A stretch of DNA of 64,000 bases, from positions 434,001 to 498,000 of the forward strand of contig NZ_CP061171.1 in assembly GCF_014692875.1 (NCBI RefSeq), given 5' to 3'. The stretch comes from Pedobacter riviphilus. Lineage in GTDB: Bacteria; Bacteroidota; Bacteroidia; Sphingobacteriales; Sphingobacteriaceae. The position numbers were made by a program, and so were the translations under genes. Under the pieces are notes generated by a model, which saw only the letters and a list, made by a program, of their open reading frames with translations, did no database searches and had not been told where the DNA came from. Shown one piece after another: positions 36,505 to 46,477 of the stretch; positions within the stretch are counted from its first letter, which is position 1, and every line of letters begins with the position of its first letter.

Positions 36505-37674
36505 ATGGATCAACAGAGAATAACAGAATTAATTGAAAAAGTTTACCAGAATAAAGCCTCAGCCCAGGAAATTGAGGAATTAGATCTGCTATATGCGCAA
36601 TATGACAGCAAAATAGGTTATACCGAAAGCTTAGGTAAAAGCGAGAAAAAAGAATTAAGGGAATCAATTTACGCCCAAATTGAGGAAAGGCTCCCAAAGG
36701 AAACGAAAAATCCCAATAAGCCAGTCTTTAAAACCAAGTTTATTTTACGGGTCTGCATGGCTATTGCAGCCTCTATTTTCCTGATAGGCCTCCCAATTGT
36801 ATATCTGACTCATTTAAATCCAGAAAAGAAAGCGCACCGTCAGCTGATGGCTGATATCACACCTGGAGGTAACAAGGCTTTTTTAATTTTAGCTGATGGC
36901 CGCAAAATCGATCTTGATGCTGCAGGCAATGGAAAAGTTGCCCAACAGGCAGGAATCAGCATTTCTAAAACTGCCAGCGGGCAATTGAGTTACACGTTTA
37001 GTGGACCAATAAATCAAAGTTCAGATCCTAGCAATGATTACAATACTATTGAGACACCTAAAGGTGGGCAATACCTTGTAAAATTACCAGATGGTACACA
37101 GGTTTGGCTAAATGCAGCTTCATCTTTAAGGTTTCCGCTTGCCTTTTCGGGTAAGGAAAGAAAAGTGGTGTTAACGGGTGAAGGTTATTTTGAAGTTGCA
37201 AAAGATAAGTCTAAACCATTCAGGGTAATGAGTGGAAATCAGATGGTAGAGGTATTGGGTACACATTTTAATATTAACAGTTACGCCAATGAAGGTAACA
37301 TTAAAACAACTCTGGTTGAAGGCAGTGTAAAAGTTCATTCAGGTGCAAAAACCAATACAGATCTGATGCTGATTCCCGGTCAGCAGGCCATAAATAACGG
37401 CCATCTTATGAGTTTAAATACACATCCGGATATAGAAGAAATAATATCATGGAAAGAAGGTTCTTTTCAATTTAACGATACCAGTTTATCGTCCATTATG
37501 CGCCAGCTTTCGAGGTGGTATGATGTAGATGTTGAATTTGTAGGGCAGGTTCCCGATTATCACTTCCACGGACGGATTTCACGGGATACGCCCATCGCTC
37601 AAATTTTTGAAATACTAAAAACCGGAGGCTTAAACTTTACGATTGAAGGAAGGAGGATTATAGTAAGAGATTGA
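36505..37674 (+). CDS. FecR-family anti-sigma factor
   Basis: A 389-residue inner-membrane protein. The cytoplasmic N-terminus (about 1-80) binds the sigma factor. A single membrane helix (VCMAIAASIFLIGLPIVYLT) is at about residues 81-100. The periplasmic FecR domain follows (NTIETPKGGQYLVKLPDGTQVWLNAASSLRFP, LTGEGYFEVAKDKSKPFRV, VLGTHFNINSY). The C-terminal DUF4974-type domain (SFQFNDTSLSSIMRQLSRWYDVDVEFVG) contacts the STN domain of the transducing SusC. The partners are the upstream ECF sigma and the downstream receptor. Confidence 0.95.
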   Translation: MDQQRITELIEKVYQNKASAQEIEELDLLYAQYDSKIGYTESLGKSEKKELRESIYAQIEERLPKETKNPNKPVFKTKFILRVCMAIAASIFLIGLPIVYLTHLNPEKKAHRQLMADITPGGNKAFLILADGRKIDLDAAGNGKVAQQAGISISKTASGQLSYTFSGPINQSSDPSNDYNTIETPKGGQYLVKLPDGTQVWLNAASSLRFPLAFSGKERKVVLTGEGYFEVAKDKSKPFRVMSGNQMVEVLGTHFNINSYANEGNIKTTLVEGSVKVHSGAKTNTDLMLIPGQQAINNGHLMSLNTHPDIEEIISWKEGSFQFNDTSLSSIMRQLSRWYDVDVEFVGQVPDYHFHGRISRDTPIAQIFEILKTGGLNFTIEGRRIIVRD

Positions 37675-37723
37675 CTTTAACTTAAAACTGCCAGGCAGCT
37701 TTAACCGGATTAAGCCAAAAAAA

Positions 37724-37749
37724 CCGGACTGTGTTTCGACCACATCCGG
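37724..37749 (+). promoter_or_regulatory. stem-loop between fecR and susC
   Basis: CCGGACTGTG (37724-37733) pairs with CACATCCGG (37741-37749) with one bulge around a 7-base loop. No T-run follows, so it may modulate rather than end transcription between the anti-sigma gene and the highly expressed susC. Function inferred from position. Confidence 0.35.
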
Positions 37750-37823
37750 CAATAGTTTAGGCTGAAATCTTAAAGAAAAAATATGGATTAACTTTTTACG
37801 AAACAACCAAACCAAACAAAAAT

Positions 37824-40800
37824 ATGGATTTTTTTACTCCGTACCTACCTATTTATAAAAATAGGCAGGCAAACAGAATTGCCCAGGCTTTTTTTGCCTG
37901 GTATGTGGGGATAGACCTAGATAAAAAAAGAAGATTTATCATGCGAATCAAACTTACAGCCCTGATCTGTTTTATAACCTGCCTTCATATCTATGCAGCA
38001 GGTTTTGGGCAAAGCATTACTTTAAATGTAAAGAATGCGTCGCTGCAACTTGTGTTGGATAAAATTGAAAAGCAGAGTGGTTACAATTTATGGGTGCAGA
38101 CCGAATTGCTTAAAAAAGGCAATAAAGTGTCGTTAGATGTCAAAAACAAACCGCTCGAGGCGGTGTTGAAGGATGTTTTTAAAGACCAGTCGCTTAGCTA
38201 TGCCATTGTAGGCAAGACTATTGTGATAAAGAACAGGGTTGATGAGCAAAGCAGTATCCTGGGTTATCCATTGATGGTTTTTATTAATATTGAGGGTAAA
38301 ATAGTAGATAGCAAGGGGGCTCCGCTTCCTGGAGCATCGGTAAGAGTGAAGGGAACCACAAAGGCTACTACCACCAATACGGAAGGAAAATTTTCGATTG
38401 TTGCAGATAAGACCGATATCCTGGTGATTTCTTTTGTGGGGTACAAAACCAAAGAAGTTTCATTAAACGGGCAGAGCACGCTAACCATACAGCTTGAAGA
38501 CAGTGCAGCAGAATTGACTGAATTCGTAGTTGTAGGGTATGGCTCTACCAAAAAAGTAAATTTAACTGGTGCCATATCAACAGTAAGTGGCGCTGTGCTG
38601 GAAGACAGACCTATTCCCAATATTGGCCAGGGCTTACAAGGGGTTATCCCAAACTTAAATATTACCAATTCGAGCGGTAAACTTGGGCAATCGCCTGATT
38701 TTAATATAAGAGGTTTTGAATCTATTAATGGTGGCGAACCTTTATTCGTGGTTGATGGGATGCCTTTAAACAGCCCTGCGGAAGCCATTCGCCTCAATCC
38801 ACAGGATGTGGAAAGCATTACGGTACTGAAAGACGCCGCTTCTTCCGCAATTTATGGCGGGCGTGCCGCTTTTGGTGTAGTGTTGATTACAACCAAATCA
38901 GGGAAATATAATACAGGAGTTTCGGTTCAGTTTTCTTCCAACTATTCAGTAAAGAAGATCAGCCAGTTACCTGAGGTAGTAACCGACCCCGCAACTGTTA
39001 TGAAATATAGAAATTTAGGCTATAGTTCCTATTACGGTACCAATATGCCTGGTTACACACAGCAGATGATAGATTATGCCAATGCGCGTTCAAAAGATCC
39101 AAGCCTGCCTCCTTACTATGTTAATCCATCTGATCCAAGCCAGTATGTTTATGTTGGCAATACGAATTGGTTTGATGAATTCTATAGAAAAACAAGTCCA
39201 ACTACTGATAATAATTTATCGGTAAGTGGTGGGTCCGATAAAGTAAAATATAATTTTTCTACAGGTTATATTGATCAGCAAGGGATACTGCAGGGAAAAA
39301 ATGATGAATGGATGAGGTATTCAATGCGGGGAAAGATAGAATTCAAAGCTACAGAATGGTTGAAATTTGGTAATACCACACAAATTGGCAAGGTTATAAA
39401 TAATTATCCCACTTTTTGGAATGGTACAACAGAACGGGGGATGTTTATCATGACATCGGAAGAAACCCATCACTTAATATTCCAAAAAACCCAAACGGAA
39501 CATGGACTCCAAATGCATATAGTGTGGCTTATCTTTATGACGGTGGGCGTGGTAAAAATACCACTAATGATAATTTAACCACTTTTGATGCTCAGTTAAG
39601 TTTCTTCAAAAATAAGCTTCGTGGCTTTGCAAGTTATACTTTCAGAAACGTCAATGTCAATGCTCAAGACAATTATGTCCCTATCTTTTATCAAACCGCA
39701 GATCAAACCCGGAATATACAGGATGGTGTTAGTGGCATCAGGTCACGCGCTGATCAGAATACTCAGAAGGTTTTTAATGCTTATGTAGAATATGAGCAAA
39801 CATTTGCGAAGAAACATTATTTTAAAATAATGACAGGTATTGGAAGCGAACGGTACCGTTTTGAATGGAATAGTGTTATGAGAAATAACCTGATCAGCAC
39901 CGCTACACCTGTATTGTCTTTGGCGACTGACCCTAACCCAACATACGGAGCCGATGGAGGTGAATATGCTTTAAATAGTGCGTTTACAAGGATAAATTAT
40001 TCTTATGACAACAAATATCTGTTAGAATTAAACGGACGTATGGATGCTACTTCAAGATTCCCGGTTAACGATCGGGTGGGGTATTTTCCTTCGCTATCAG
40101 CTGGATGGAGAATCTCTGAGGAAGGATTCTTCTCCGGGTTGAAAAATGTAATTGATGATGCGAAATTCCGTGTTTCCTATGGCTCACTCGGTAACCAGGA
40201 TGTTGGCTATTATGCATACATTGCCTCATTGCGTTCCAGCGGGAAGATTAGTAATATATTAGGAGGAACCCAGCCACCAGCTGTTTACGCCCCAGGTTTA
40301 GTTTCTCCAAGTTTAACCTGGGAAAAACAAAATACCAAAAACTTGGGACTTGATTTAAGTATGTTAAAGAGCAGGCTAGGACTCACCTTAGAGTATTACA
40401 TAAGGGATGTAAAAGATATGCTTACAGTACCTCAGCAACTACCTGCTGTATTGGGTACTACACCTCCACTTACCAATGCCGCCGACTTGAGAACTAAAGG
40501 ATGGGAAGCCACTATATCATGGAATGATAAATTCACGCTCGCCAGTTCACCCTTCTCCTATAATTTCAGACTTGTCCTATCAGATAACCAAACCACCATT
40601 ACTAAATTTAGTAACCCTAATGGCCTTATAAACGATTATTATGTGGGTAAAAAAGTAGGTGAAATATGGGGTTTTGTTGGCGATGGTTTTTTTACAAGCG
40701 ATGCTGATGTAGCGAGTCACGCCAATCAGTCGGCAGTCGATGGATATTATGGTTTTCATGCCGGCGACCCTAAGTATGTGGATTTAAATGGGGATGGTAA

Positions 40801-41391
40801 AATTGATATTGGTAAACAAACCCTTGCTGATCATGGAGATCTAAAAGTGATTGGCAATAATACACCTCGATATACTTTTGGTTTTAACGCTTCTTTTGCC
40901 TGGAAAGGTTTTGATTTCAGTACTTTTTTACAAGGAGTAGGGAAAAGAGATTACTGGCCGGGGGACAGAACAGGCTATTTCTGGGCCAATATTTTGCACC
41001 CTGGGAGCAGGTTTATCAGCACGTAATAGATAATATGTGGAGCCCTGAAAACCCCGATGCTTATTTTCCACGTTTTGCCGGATGGAGAGTTGGTGACTTT
41101 GGGCTTAACGCATGGAGAGATATGGGCGTGGTTCAAACCCGTTATATGCTTAATGGTGCCTATATGCGTATAAAAAATATGACAATAGGCTACACCTTAC
41201 CCACTAGTTTGATTAGCAAATTGGGTGTAAAGAAAGTAAGGTTTTATCTCAGTGGAGAAAATATAGCTGAGATCAATAAAATTAAATTTAAGGTATTGGA
41301 TCCTGAAGCCTTAACCAGTTCCGCCTGGGGAACCGGAAAAGCTTACCCTTTTCAAAGAATGTATTCGGTCGGGCTAAATGTAACTTTCTAA
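37824..41391 (+). pseudogene. STN-containing SusC/RagA TonB-dependent transducer, two frameshifts
   Basis: Three frames (37824-39578, 39416-41026, 41035-41391) make one receptor of about 1190 residues. The N-terminus has a signal segment (MRIKLTALICFITCLHIYAAG, possible start 37941), an STN secretin/TonB N-terminal domain (ITLNVKNASLQLVLDKIEKQSG) that signals to FecR, a carboxypeptidase-like domain, then the plug (VVVGYGSTKKVNLTGAIS, NPQDVESITVLKDAASSAIYG) and barrel. One extra G in the run at 39436-39440 restores TERGDVYHDIGRNPSL. One extra base in the CCCT at 40999-41002 restores LHPWEQVYQHVIDNMW. All three pieces keep strong family patterns, so either the gene died recently or two bases were missed. 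Confidence 0.88.
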
Positions 41392-41416
41392 ACCAAACCT
41401 GTTAAACTTAAAAATT

Positions 41417-43189
41417 ATGTACAAAAATAAATTTTTATTAATAATAGGAATAATAACTATTGTTAGTATTTGGAGTTGTAAAAAAGAATTAGACCGGTTT
41501 CCAATTGCGTCTATCGCGCCACAAACATTTTTTAAAACTGAGAAAGATCTGGAACTGTTTTCGAATGGGTTTTATGCTTATCTTCCAAGTGCCGAAACCG
41601 TAGCCGAAGGAGACGGCCAAAGTGATAATCAGGAAACCGTACCCGGTAATAAGATAGTAGCGGGTGCTTATCTCTTGCCATCTACGGATTCCAAGTGGTC
41701 AACCAATTCAACCACTTCATGGGGGCACCTACGTAACCTCAATTATTTTCTGGAGAATTACAGCAAGGCAGATGCCCCTGTTGCTTCGAAAAATCATTAC
41801 GCGGGTGTAGCCCGTTTTTTCAGGGCATGGTTTTACTATGATATGGTGGCAAGGTATGGCGATGTGCCCTGGTATTCTAAAACGCTGGGCAGTGAAGATA
41901 CAGAAGCAATTAATAAACCACGAGACCCTAGGGCATTGGTGATGGATTCTGTGTTGGCTGATCTTAATTTTGCAATTGCAAACATTCGCAAATCTACACC
42001 AACATGGACCGTTAATGCCTATGTGGCAATGGCGTTCAAAGCCCGTATTTGTCTTTTTGAAGGGACATGGAGAAAATACCGGGGACTTGCAGATGCTAAT
42101 AAATTTCTTACTGAAGCCAAAAATGCTTCTAAGGCACTTATGGATGAAAACAAATATTCCTTGTATTCAACCGGAAATCCGGATGTAGATTACTATAACC
42201 TTTTCCAAATGGATGCTGCACCCGTTTCCGAAGTTATTCTTGCAAGAGAATACAGGACAGATCTGAATATCAGACATTCTGTAACGGCCGATATCAATGG
42301 AGGATATGGATGGGGGTATTCTAAGTCATTAATCAATTCTTATTTGATGAAAGATGGCACACGTTTTACCGATCAACCCGGCTATGCCACAATGACTTAC
42401 ATGGAGGAATTTGCCAATCGCGATCCCAGGTTATTGCAAACGAGTGTAAATCCATTTTATAAACGGTTTAATGCATCAAACATAAACGGCCCAAAAGTGA
42501 GCCCTAATCCAAAAATTGGTGGTGCTAACCCGACCGGTTATGCACAAATCAAATTTTATCAGGATGATCCTGTTAAAGTTATATATGGACAATCAGATAA
42601 TGATGCGCCAATTATCAGGTATGCGGAAGTGCTTCTGATTTATGCCGAAGCCAGGGCAGAACTGGGGGAACTCACACAGGCAGATCTTGATTTAACCATA
42701 ACTAAGATTAGAGCAAGGGCTGGAATGCCACCTCTGAGTATGGGTGTAAGTCTTGATCCTATTTTGGCTGCTCAATATCCTAATGTTTTAGGGGCACAGA
42801 GAAATGTACTGCTCGAGATTAGAAGAGAACGCCGTATAGAGATGGCTTCAGAGAATCTACGTTATCTTGATCTCATGCGTTGGAAAGTTGGTAATTTAAT
42901 GGCAGAAGTTTTTAAAGGAGTTTATTTCCCAGGGTTAGGGGTGTATGATTTAAACTTAGATGGAGCGCCAGACTATGCTATTGTTACCGCTAAGCCGGCT
43001 AACCCAACGCCTGGTGTCACATACGCCATAATTAATACCGATGTGTTTTTGTCTAATGGAAATTCAGGCAATATCATACCATCGCCCAGCGTAGTTAAAA
43101 CATTTAATGAAAATAAAAATTATTTGTTTCCACTTCCGACAACGGAGTTATTGTTGAACAAAAAACTTGTTCAAAACCCTGGGTGGTAA
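41417..43189 (+). CDS. SusD/RagB family outer-membrane lipoprotein
   Basis: A 590-residue surface glycan-binding lipoprotein, partner of the SusC ending 25 bases upstream. The lipoprotein signal is MYKNKFLLIIGIITIVSIWSC (acylated Cys21). Family motifs: AVARFFRAWFYYDMVARYGDVPWY-like in the middle, IRYAEVLLIYAEARAELG, and ERRIEMASENLRYLDLMRWK near the C-terminus, ending NPGW. It is longer than the SusD at 9457, with extra loops between about residues 330 and 400. A hairpin at 43235-43258 follows and may attenuate read-through into the enzyme genes. Confidence 0.95.
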   Translation: MYKNKFLLIIGIITIVSIWSCKKELDRFPIASIAPQTFFKTEKDLELFSNGFYAYLPSAETVAEGDGQSDNQETVPGNKIVAGAYLLPSTDSKWSTNSTTSWGHLRNLNYFLENYSKADAPVASKNHYAGVARFFRAWFYYDMVARYGDVPWYSKTLGSEDTEAINKPRDPRALVMDSVLADLNFAIANIRKSTPTWTVNAYVAMAFKARICLFEGTWRKYRGLADANKFLTEAKNASKALMDENKYSLYSTGNPDVDYYNLFQMDAAPVSEVILAREYRTDLNIRHSVTADINGGYGWGYSKSLINSYLMKDGTRFTDQPGYATMTYMEEFANRDPRLLQTSVNPFYKRFNASNINGPKVSPNPKIGGANPTGYAQIKFYQDDPVKVIYGQSDNDAPIIRYAEVLLIYAEARAELGELTQADLDLTITKIRARAGMPPLSMGVSLDPILAAQYPNVLGAQRNVLLEIRRERRIEMASENLRYLDLMRWKVGNLMAEVFKGVYFPGLGVYDLNLDGAPDYAIVTAKPANPTPGVTYAIINTDVFLSNGNSGNIIPSPSVVKTFNENKNYLFPLPTTELLLNKKLVQNPGW

Positions 43190-43234
43190 TGTCGTCTTTA
43201 ACGTAGTAAATTTTTAGTTAGTTTAGTAGGAATA

Positions 43235-43258
43235 AGCTCCCTCGGAATGGAGGGGGCT
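43235..43258 (+). terminator. stem-loop after susD
   Basis: AGCTCCCTC (43235-43243) and GAGGGGGCT (43250-43258) form a 9-bp stem with one G-T pair and a 6-base loop. There is no clear T-run, so it may reduce rather than end read-through. A similar GC-rich hairpin occurs after the fucosidase at 45311. Confidence 0.4.
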
Positions 43259-43480
43259 ACCTTTCCTGCCACAATGGAACGTTCATTCATTATGGTGTTT
43301 ACACTCAACTTTGACGATCCCGATGAAGCTTGGACAATGACTAAATATACAATTCCGGCCGATGGGGAGATTGCAGAAGGATTCAATCCGGAGCACATTG
43401 ATGCCAAAGAACTGGGGGTAGATAGATCACCATCACAACTAAACGTCACGATGGTTTGCCTGTTCCAAATATTAGATATC

Positions 43481-45289
43481 ATGAATGCAAAATATAATAA
43501 TAAAAAAAACAGTCTGCTGCTAACAGCTATCATGTTGCTCTGCCACTGTGCTTACTCGCAAACCATGCCATCTATGTGGGACAGTCGTTCCAATGGAAAG
43601 GAACATCCTAACCTCAAATGGTTTAAGGATGCGAAGTTTGGTATTTTTATCCATTGGGGGCTTTATTCGAAACTGGCTGGTGAATGGCAGAGTAAGCGGT
43701 ATTATGGCAGCGGCGAATGGCTAATGTATCAGGCAAAAATAAGCGCTAAAGATTACGGATTGGTGGCTGGGGAATTCAATCCTTTAAAATTTAATGCCAC
43801 CGAATGGGTGGATTTAATTAAGTCTTCGGGTGCACGTTACATGGTCGTAACCGCTAAGCACCACGAAGGCTTCGCCATGTTTGATTCAAAAGTCAGTGAT
43901 TTCAGCATAACAAAAGCGAGTCCCTATGGAAAAGACGTGATGAAAGAACTTTCGGGAGCAGCGGCCAATGCCAAACTACCTTTCGGCTTCTATTATTCCC
44001 AGTTTTTGGATTGGCATGAGCCAAATGGCGGAGGAAACGACTGGGATTTTAAGCAATCTAAAGATTACCATAAATATTATGAGGAAAAATCTATTCCGCA
44101 GCTTAAAGAATTGCTAACCAATTATGGTAAGTTAGGGATGGTTTGGTTCGACATGCCTGGAGGGTTAAATAAGCAGGAAACTCAATTCCTGGTTGACGAC
44201 TTGCATAAGTTGCAACCACAAACGTTGTTTAGCAGTCGTGTGGGGCAGGGATTGGGAGATTATATGGACTTTGGAGACTCGGAAATGCCGGCAGAACCTA
44301 TTGCAAAACCCTGGGAAGCCATTTACACCTTTAATGACTCGTGGGGCTACATTGCACACGATCAAAACTTTAAAACATCGTCAGATATTATCAGGTTGAT
44401 TGCTACGGCTTCTTCAAAAGGAGGAAACCTGATGCTCAATATTGGACCCGATGGAGATGGTTCAATCCCCCAGGCCAATATCGACTGCCTAAAAAGTGTC
44501 GGCCGGTGGCTGAAAGTCAATGGCGAGAGCATTTATGCCAGTATAGCCGGCTTCATCCCTGCGCAACCCTGGGGAGTTACAACCTCTAAACCCGGTAAAT
44601 TGTATCTACATATTTTTCAACGGCCTAATAACGGTAAATTACTGGTGCCGGGCTTTTCTCCAAAAGCAATCAGTGTAAGCACTCTTGCTGGTAGCGTTGC
44701 ACTAAAATGGCGGCAAACAGGAGAAGATCTGGAGGTTACGCTACCTAATGTGCCGGTAACAGGCCTTGCTGATGAGGTGCTGACGGTTAGTTATGCAGGT
44801 AAAACGCCAGATTATCAAAACAGTATGCCCATTACGGTTTCTGCTGCTTACGAATCGAATGAACTGCCTGTAATTTCAGCGCAACATAAAGGCGCAACCA
44901 GGATAGAGACACTTACTTACAACCATTATTTTGGAGACTGGAAGCATGTTACAGTATTAGGGGCAATGAAATCGCCAGCCGACAGCACAATTTTTACTAT
45001 CCGCGCTTTAGAACCGGGCTACTATAAAATTTATCTGGATTATGTCTGCCCTTCAGCCTCCGCTGGTCAGGAAGGAAAAGTTACAATGAATGGTCGGGAG
45101 TTTAATTTCAAAACGCTCTCTACTTGCAATGAGATAAATTCCGACAAGCCTGTTTCTTTTATCAAACATGCTGTAGGTGTGATTAACCTACCACAGAAGG
45201 CTATTTATAAGTTGGCGGTTACGCCACTAACAGATGGAAAGGAGCTTTTTAAAATCAAAAATGTTTTATTGGAAGCAGATAAACCTTAA
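43481..45289 (+). CDS. alpha-L-fucosidase, GH29 family (first copy)
   Basis: A 602-residue exported glycosidase removing alpha-L-fucose from glycans. I start at ATG 43481 because it gives a proper signal peptide (KNSLLLTAIMLLCHCAYSQ). The open frame reaches back to 43202, but that part crosses a hairpin and precedes the signal. GH29 motifs: LKWFKDAKFGIFIHWGLYSKLAGEW, ARYMVVTAKHHEGFAMFDS, and GMVWFDMPGG with the probable nucleophilic Asp. RLIATASSKGGNLMLNIGPDGDGSIP closes the barrel, then a C-terminal beta domain and an extra about 120-residue module. A second GH29 lies at 49989. Confidence 0.93.
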   Translation: MNAKYNNKKNSLLLTAIMLLCHCAYSQTMPSMWDSRSNGKEHPNLKWFKDAKFGIFIHWGLYSKLAGEWQSKRYYGSGEWLMYQAKISAKDYGLVAGEFNPLKFNATEWVDLIKSSGARYMVVTAKHHEGFAMFDSKVSDFSITKASPYGKDVMKELSGAAANAKLPFGFYYSQFLDWHEPNGGGNDWDFKQSKDYHKYYEEKSIPQLKELLTNYGKLGMVWFDMPGGLNKQETQFLVDDLHKLQPQTLFSSRVGQGLGDYMDFGDSEMPAEPIAKPWEAIYTFNDSWGYIAHDQNFKTSSDIIRLIATASSKGGNLMLNIGPDGDGSIPQANIDCLKSVGRWLKVNGESIYASIAGFIPAQPWGVTTSKPGKLYLHIFQRPNNGKLLVPGFSPKAISVSTLAGSVALKWRQTGEDLEVTLPNVPVTGLADEVLTVSYAGKTPDYQNSMPITVSAAYESNELPVISAQHKGATRIETLTYNHYFGDWKHVTVLGAMKSPADSTIFTIRALEPGYYKIYLDYVCPSASAGQEGKVTMNGREFNFKTLSTCNEINSDKPVSFIKHAVGVINLPQKAIYKLAVTPLTDGKELFKIKNVLLEADKP

Positions 45290-45310
45290 AAAAAATTGCT
45301 GGTTAGTTTG

Positions 45311-45338
45311 AGAGCATCCTCCTTAGGGAGGGGCTCTT
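45311..45338 (+). terminator. GC-rich hairpin after first fucosidase
   Basis: AGAGCATCCTCC (45311-45322) pairs with GGGAGGGGCTCT (45326-45337) with two mismatches around TTA, followed by TTTA. Moderate terminator or mRNA-stabilising hairpin; related in style to 43235-43258. Confidence 0.45.
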
Positions 45339-45384
45339 TACAATTGTGTAAAAATGATCGTATCCGATCGATAAAGAAATTAAC

Positions 45385-46476
45385 ATGAAAAAAAAAGGTA
45401 TTGCACTCTTATTAATTAGTTTGGTTAGTCATTTTGCTATTGCGCAGAACACTAATAAAGCCGAAAACATCATCATCATTTCAATAGATGGATTGCGCTG
45501 GCATGAGGTATTTCAAGGGGCCGAACAGCAGCTTATTGCAAGCAAGAAATACAACTCACAAGATTCTACCGAGCGGATCAAGAAATATTGGGCCGATAAT
45601 GAGCAGGATCGGAGGACTAAACTCATGCCATTTGTATGGGGTACAATAGCAAAACAGGGGCAGCTTTATGGTAACCGCAACGAAGGAAGTTTGGTTAACG
45701 TTAAAAACACTTTTTGGTTTTCCTATCCGGGCAGAAACGAAAATTTAACAGGTTATCCCGATCCTAAGGTTAACTCCAACGACTATCCCGATAACCCGAA
45801 TAAAAATATACTCGAGTTCATCGATCAGCAAAAAGGGTATAAAGGCAAGGTTGTGGCTTTTGCATCCTGGGATGCCGTAGCCAGAATTATTAACCGCAAC
45901 AGAAACGGATTAATGGTAAATAACCCATTCGAGGATGTTAAAGGAAATAACCTTACTGAAGCGCAAAAACTGGCTAACGAAGCACAGCATTACGAACCAC
46001 AGTTATGGGGCAGCGGTGAGCGTTGGGATGCCAGTACTTTTGCTGTAGCAAAATCATATATTATGGCCAAGCACCCTAAAGTGGTATATCTTGATCTGGC
46101 CGATACTGATGATCATGCCCACGAAGGTAAGTATGATTTTTACCTGGATGCTACCCATAACATTGATGCCATGATCGGCAGTTTATGGAGTTATATACAG
46201 AAAGATCCATTTTATAAAGGTAACACCACAATAATTGTAATGCCAGATCATGGCCGCGGTGAAGGAAAACAGTGGACAAGTCATGGTTCCGGTACTCCGC
46301 ATTCTAACGATACCTGGTTTATGGCTTTAGGACCAAAAATAAAACCACTTGGCGAAGTGAAGAATAACGGACAGATTTACCAGGATCAGTATGCTAAAAC
46401 AATCGTCAGCTTATTGGGCTTTAACTTCACTTCAGTAAACCCTATCGGTGAGGTTATTGAATCTGTTGTGAAATAA
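45385..46476 (+). CDS. secreted alkaline-phosphatase-superfamily hydrolase
   Basis: A 363-residue exported enzyme of the sulfatase/alkaline phosphatase/phosphodiesterase superfamily. The signal is LLLISLVSHFAIAQN. The first metal site is in NIIIISIDGLRWHEVFQGAE, where the Asp and following residues match the family. The second half has YLDLADTDDHAHEGKYDFY and VMPDHGRGEGKQWTSHG, which supply the other Asp and His metal ligands. There is no CxPSR sulfatase motif, so phosphate ester or phosphodiester hydrolysis is more likely. The stop is one base before the next start, so it heads a run of phosphoesterase genes within the fucosidase locus. Confidence 0.85.
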   Translation: MKKKGIALLLISLVSHFAIAQNTNKAENIIIISIDGLRWHEVFQGAEQQLIASKKYNSQDSTERIKKYWADNEQDRRTKLMPFVWGTIAKQGQLYGNRNEGSLVNVKNTFWFSYPGRNENLTGYPDPKVNSNDYPDNPNKNILEFIDQQKGYKGKVVAFASWDAVARIINRNRNGLMVNNPFEDVKGNNLTEAQKLANEAQHYEPQLWGSGERWDASTFAVAKSYIMAKHPKVVYLDLADTDDHAHEGKYDFYLDATHNIDAMIGSLWSYIQKDPFYKGNTTIIVMPDHGRGEGKQWTSHGSGTPHSNDTWFMALGPKIKPLGEVKNNGQIYQDQYAKTIVSLLGFNFTSVNPIGEVIESVVK

Positions 46477-46477
46477 C

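Noticed and set aside
38264..38818. 184-codon minus-strand frame
   Set aside because: Antisense shadow of the conserved carboxypeptidase-like and plug region of the third SusC.
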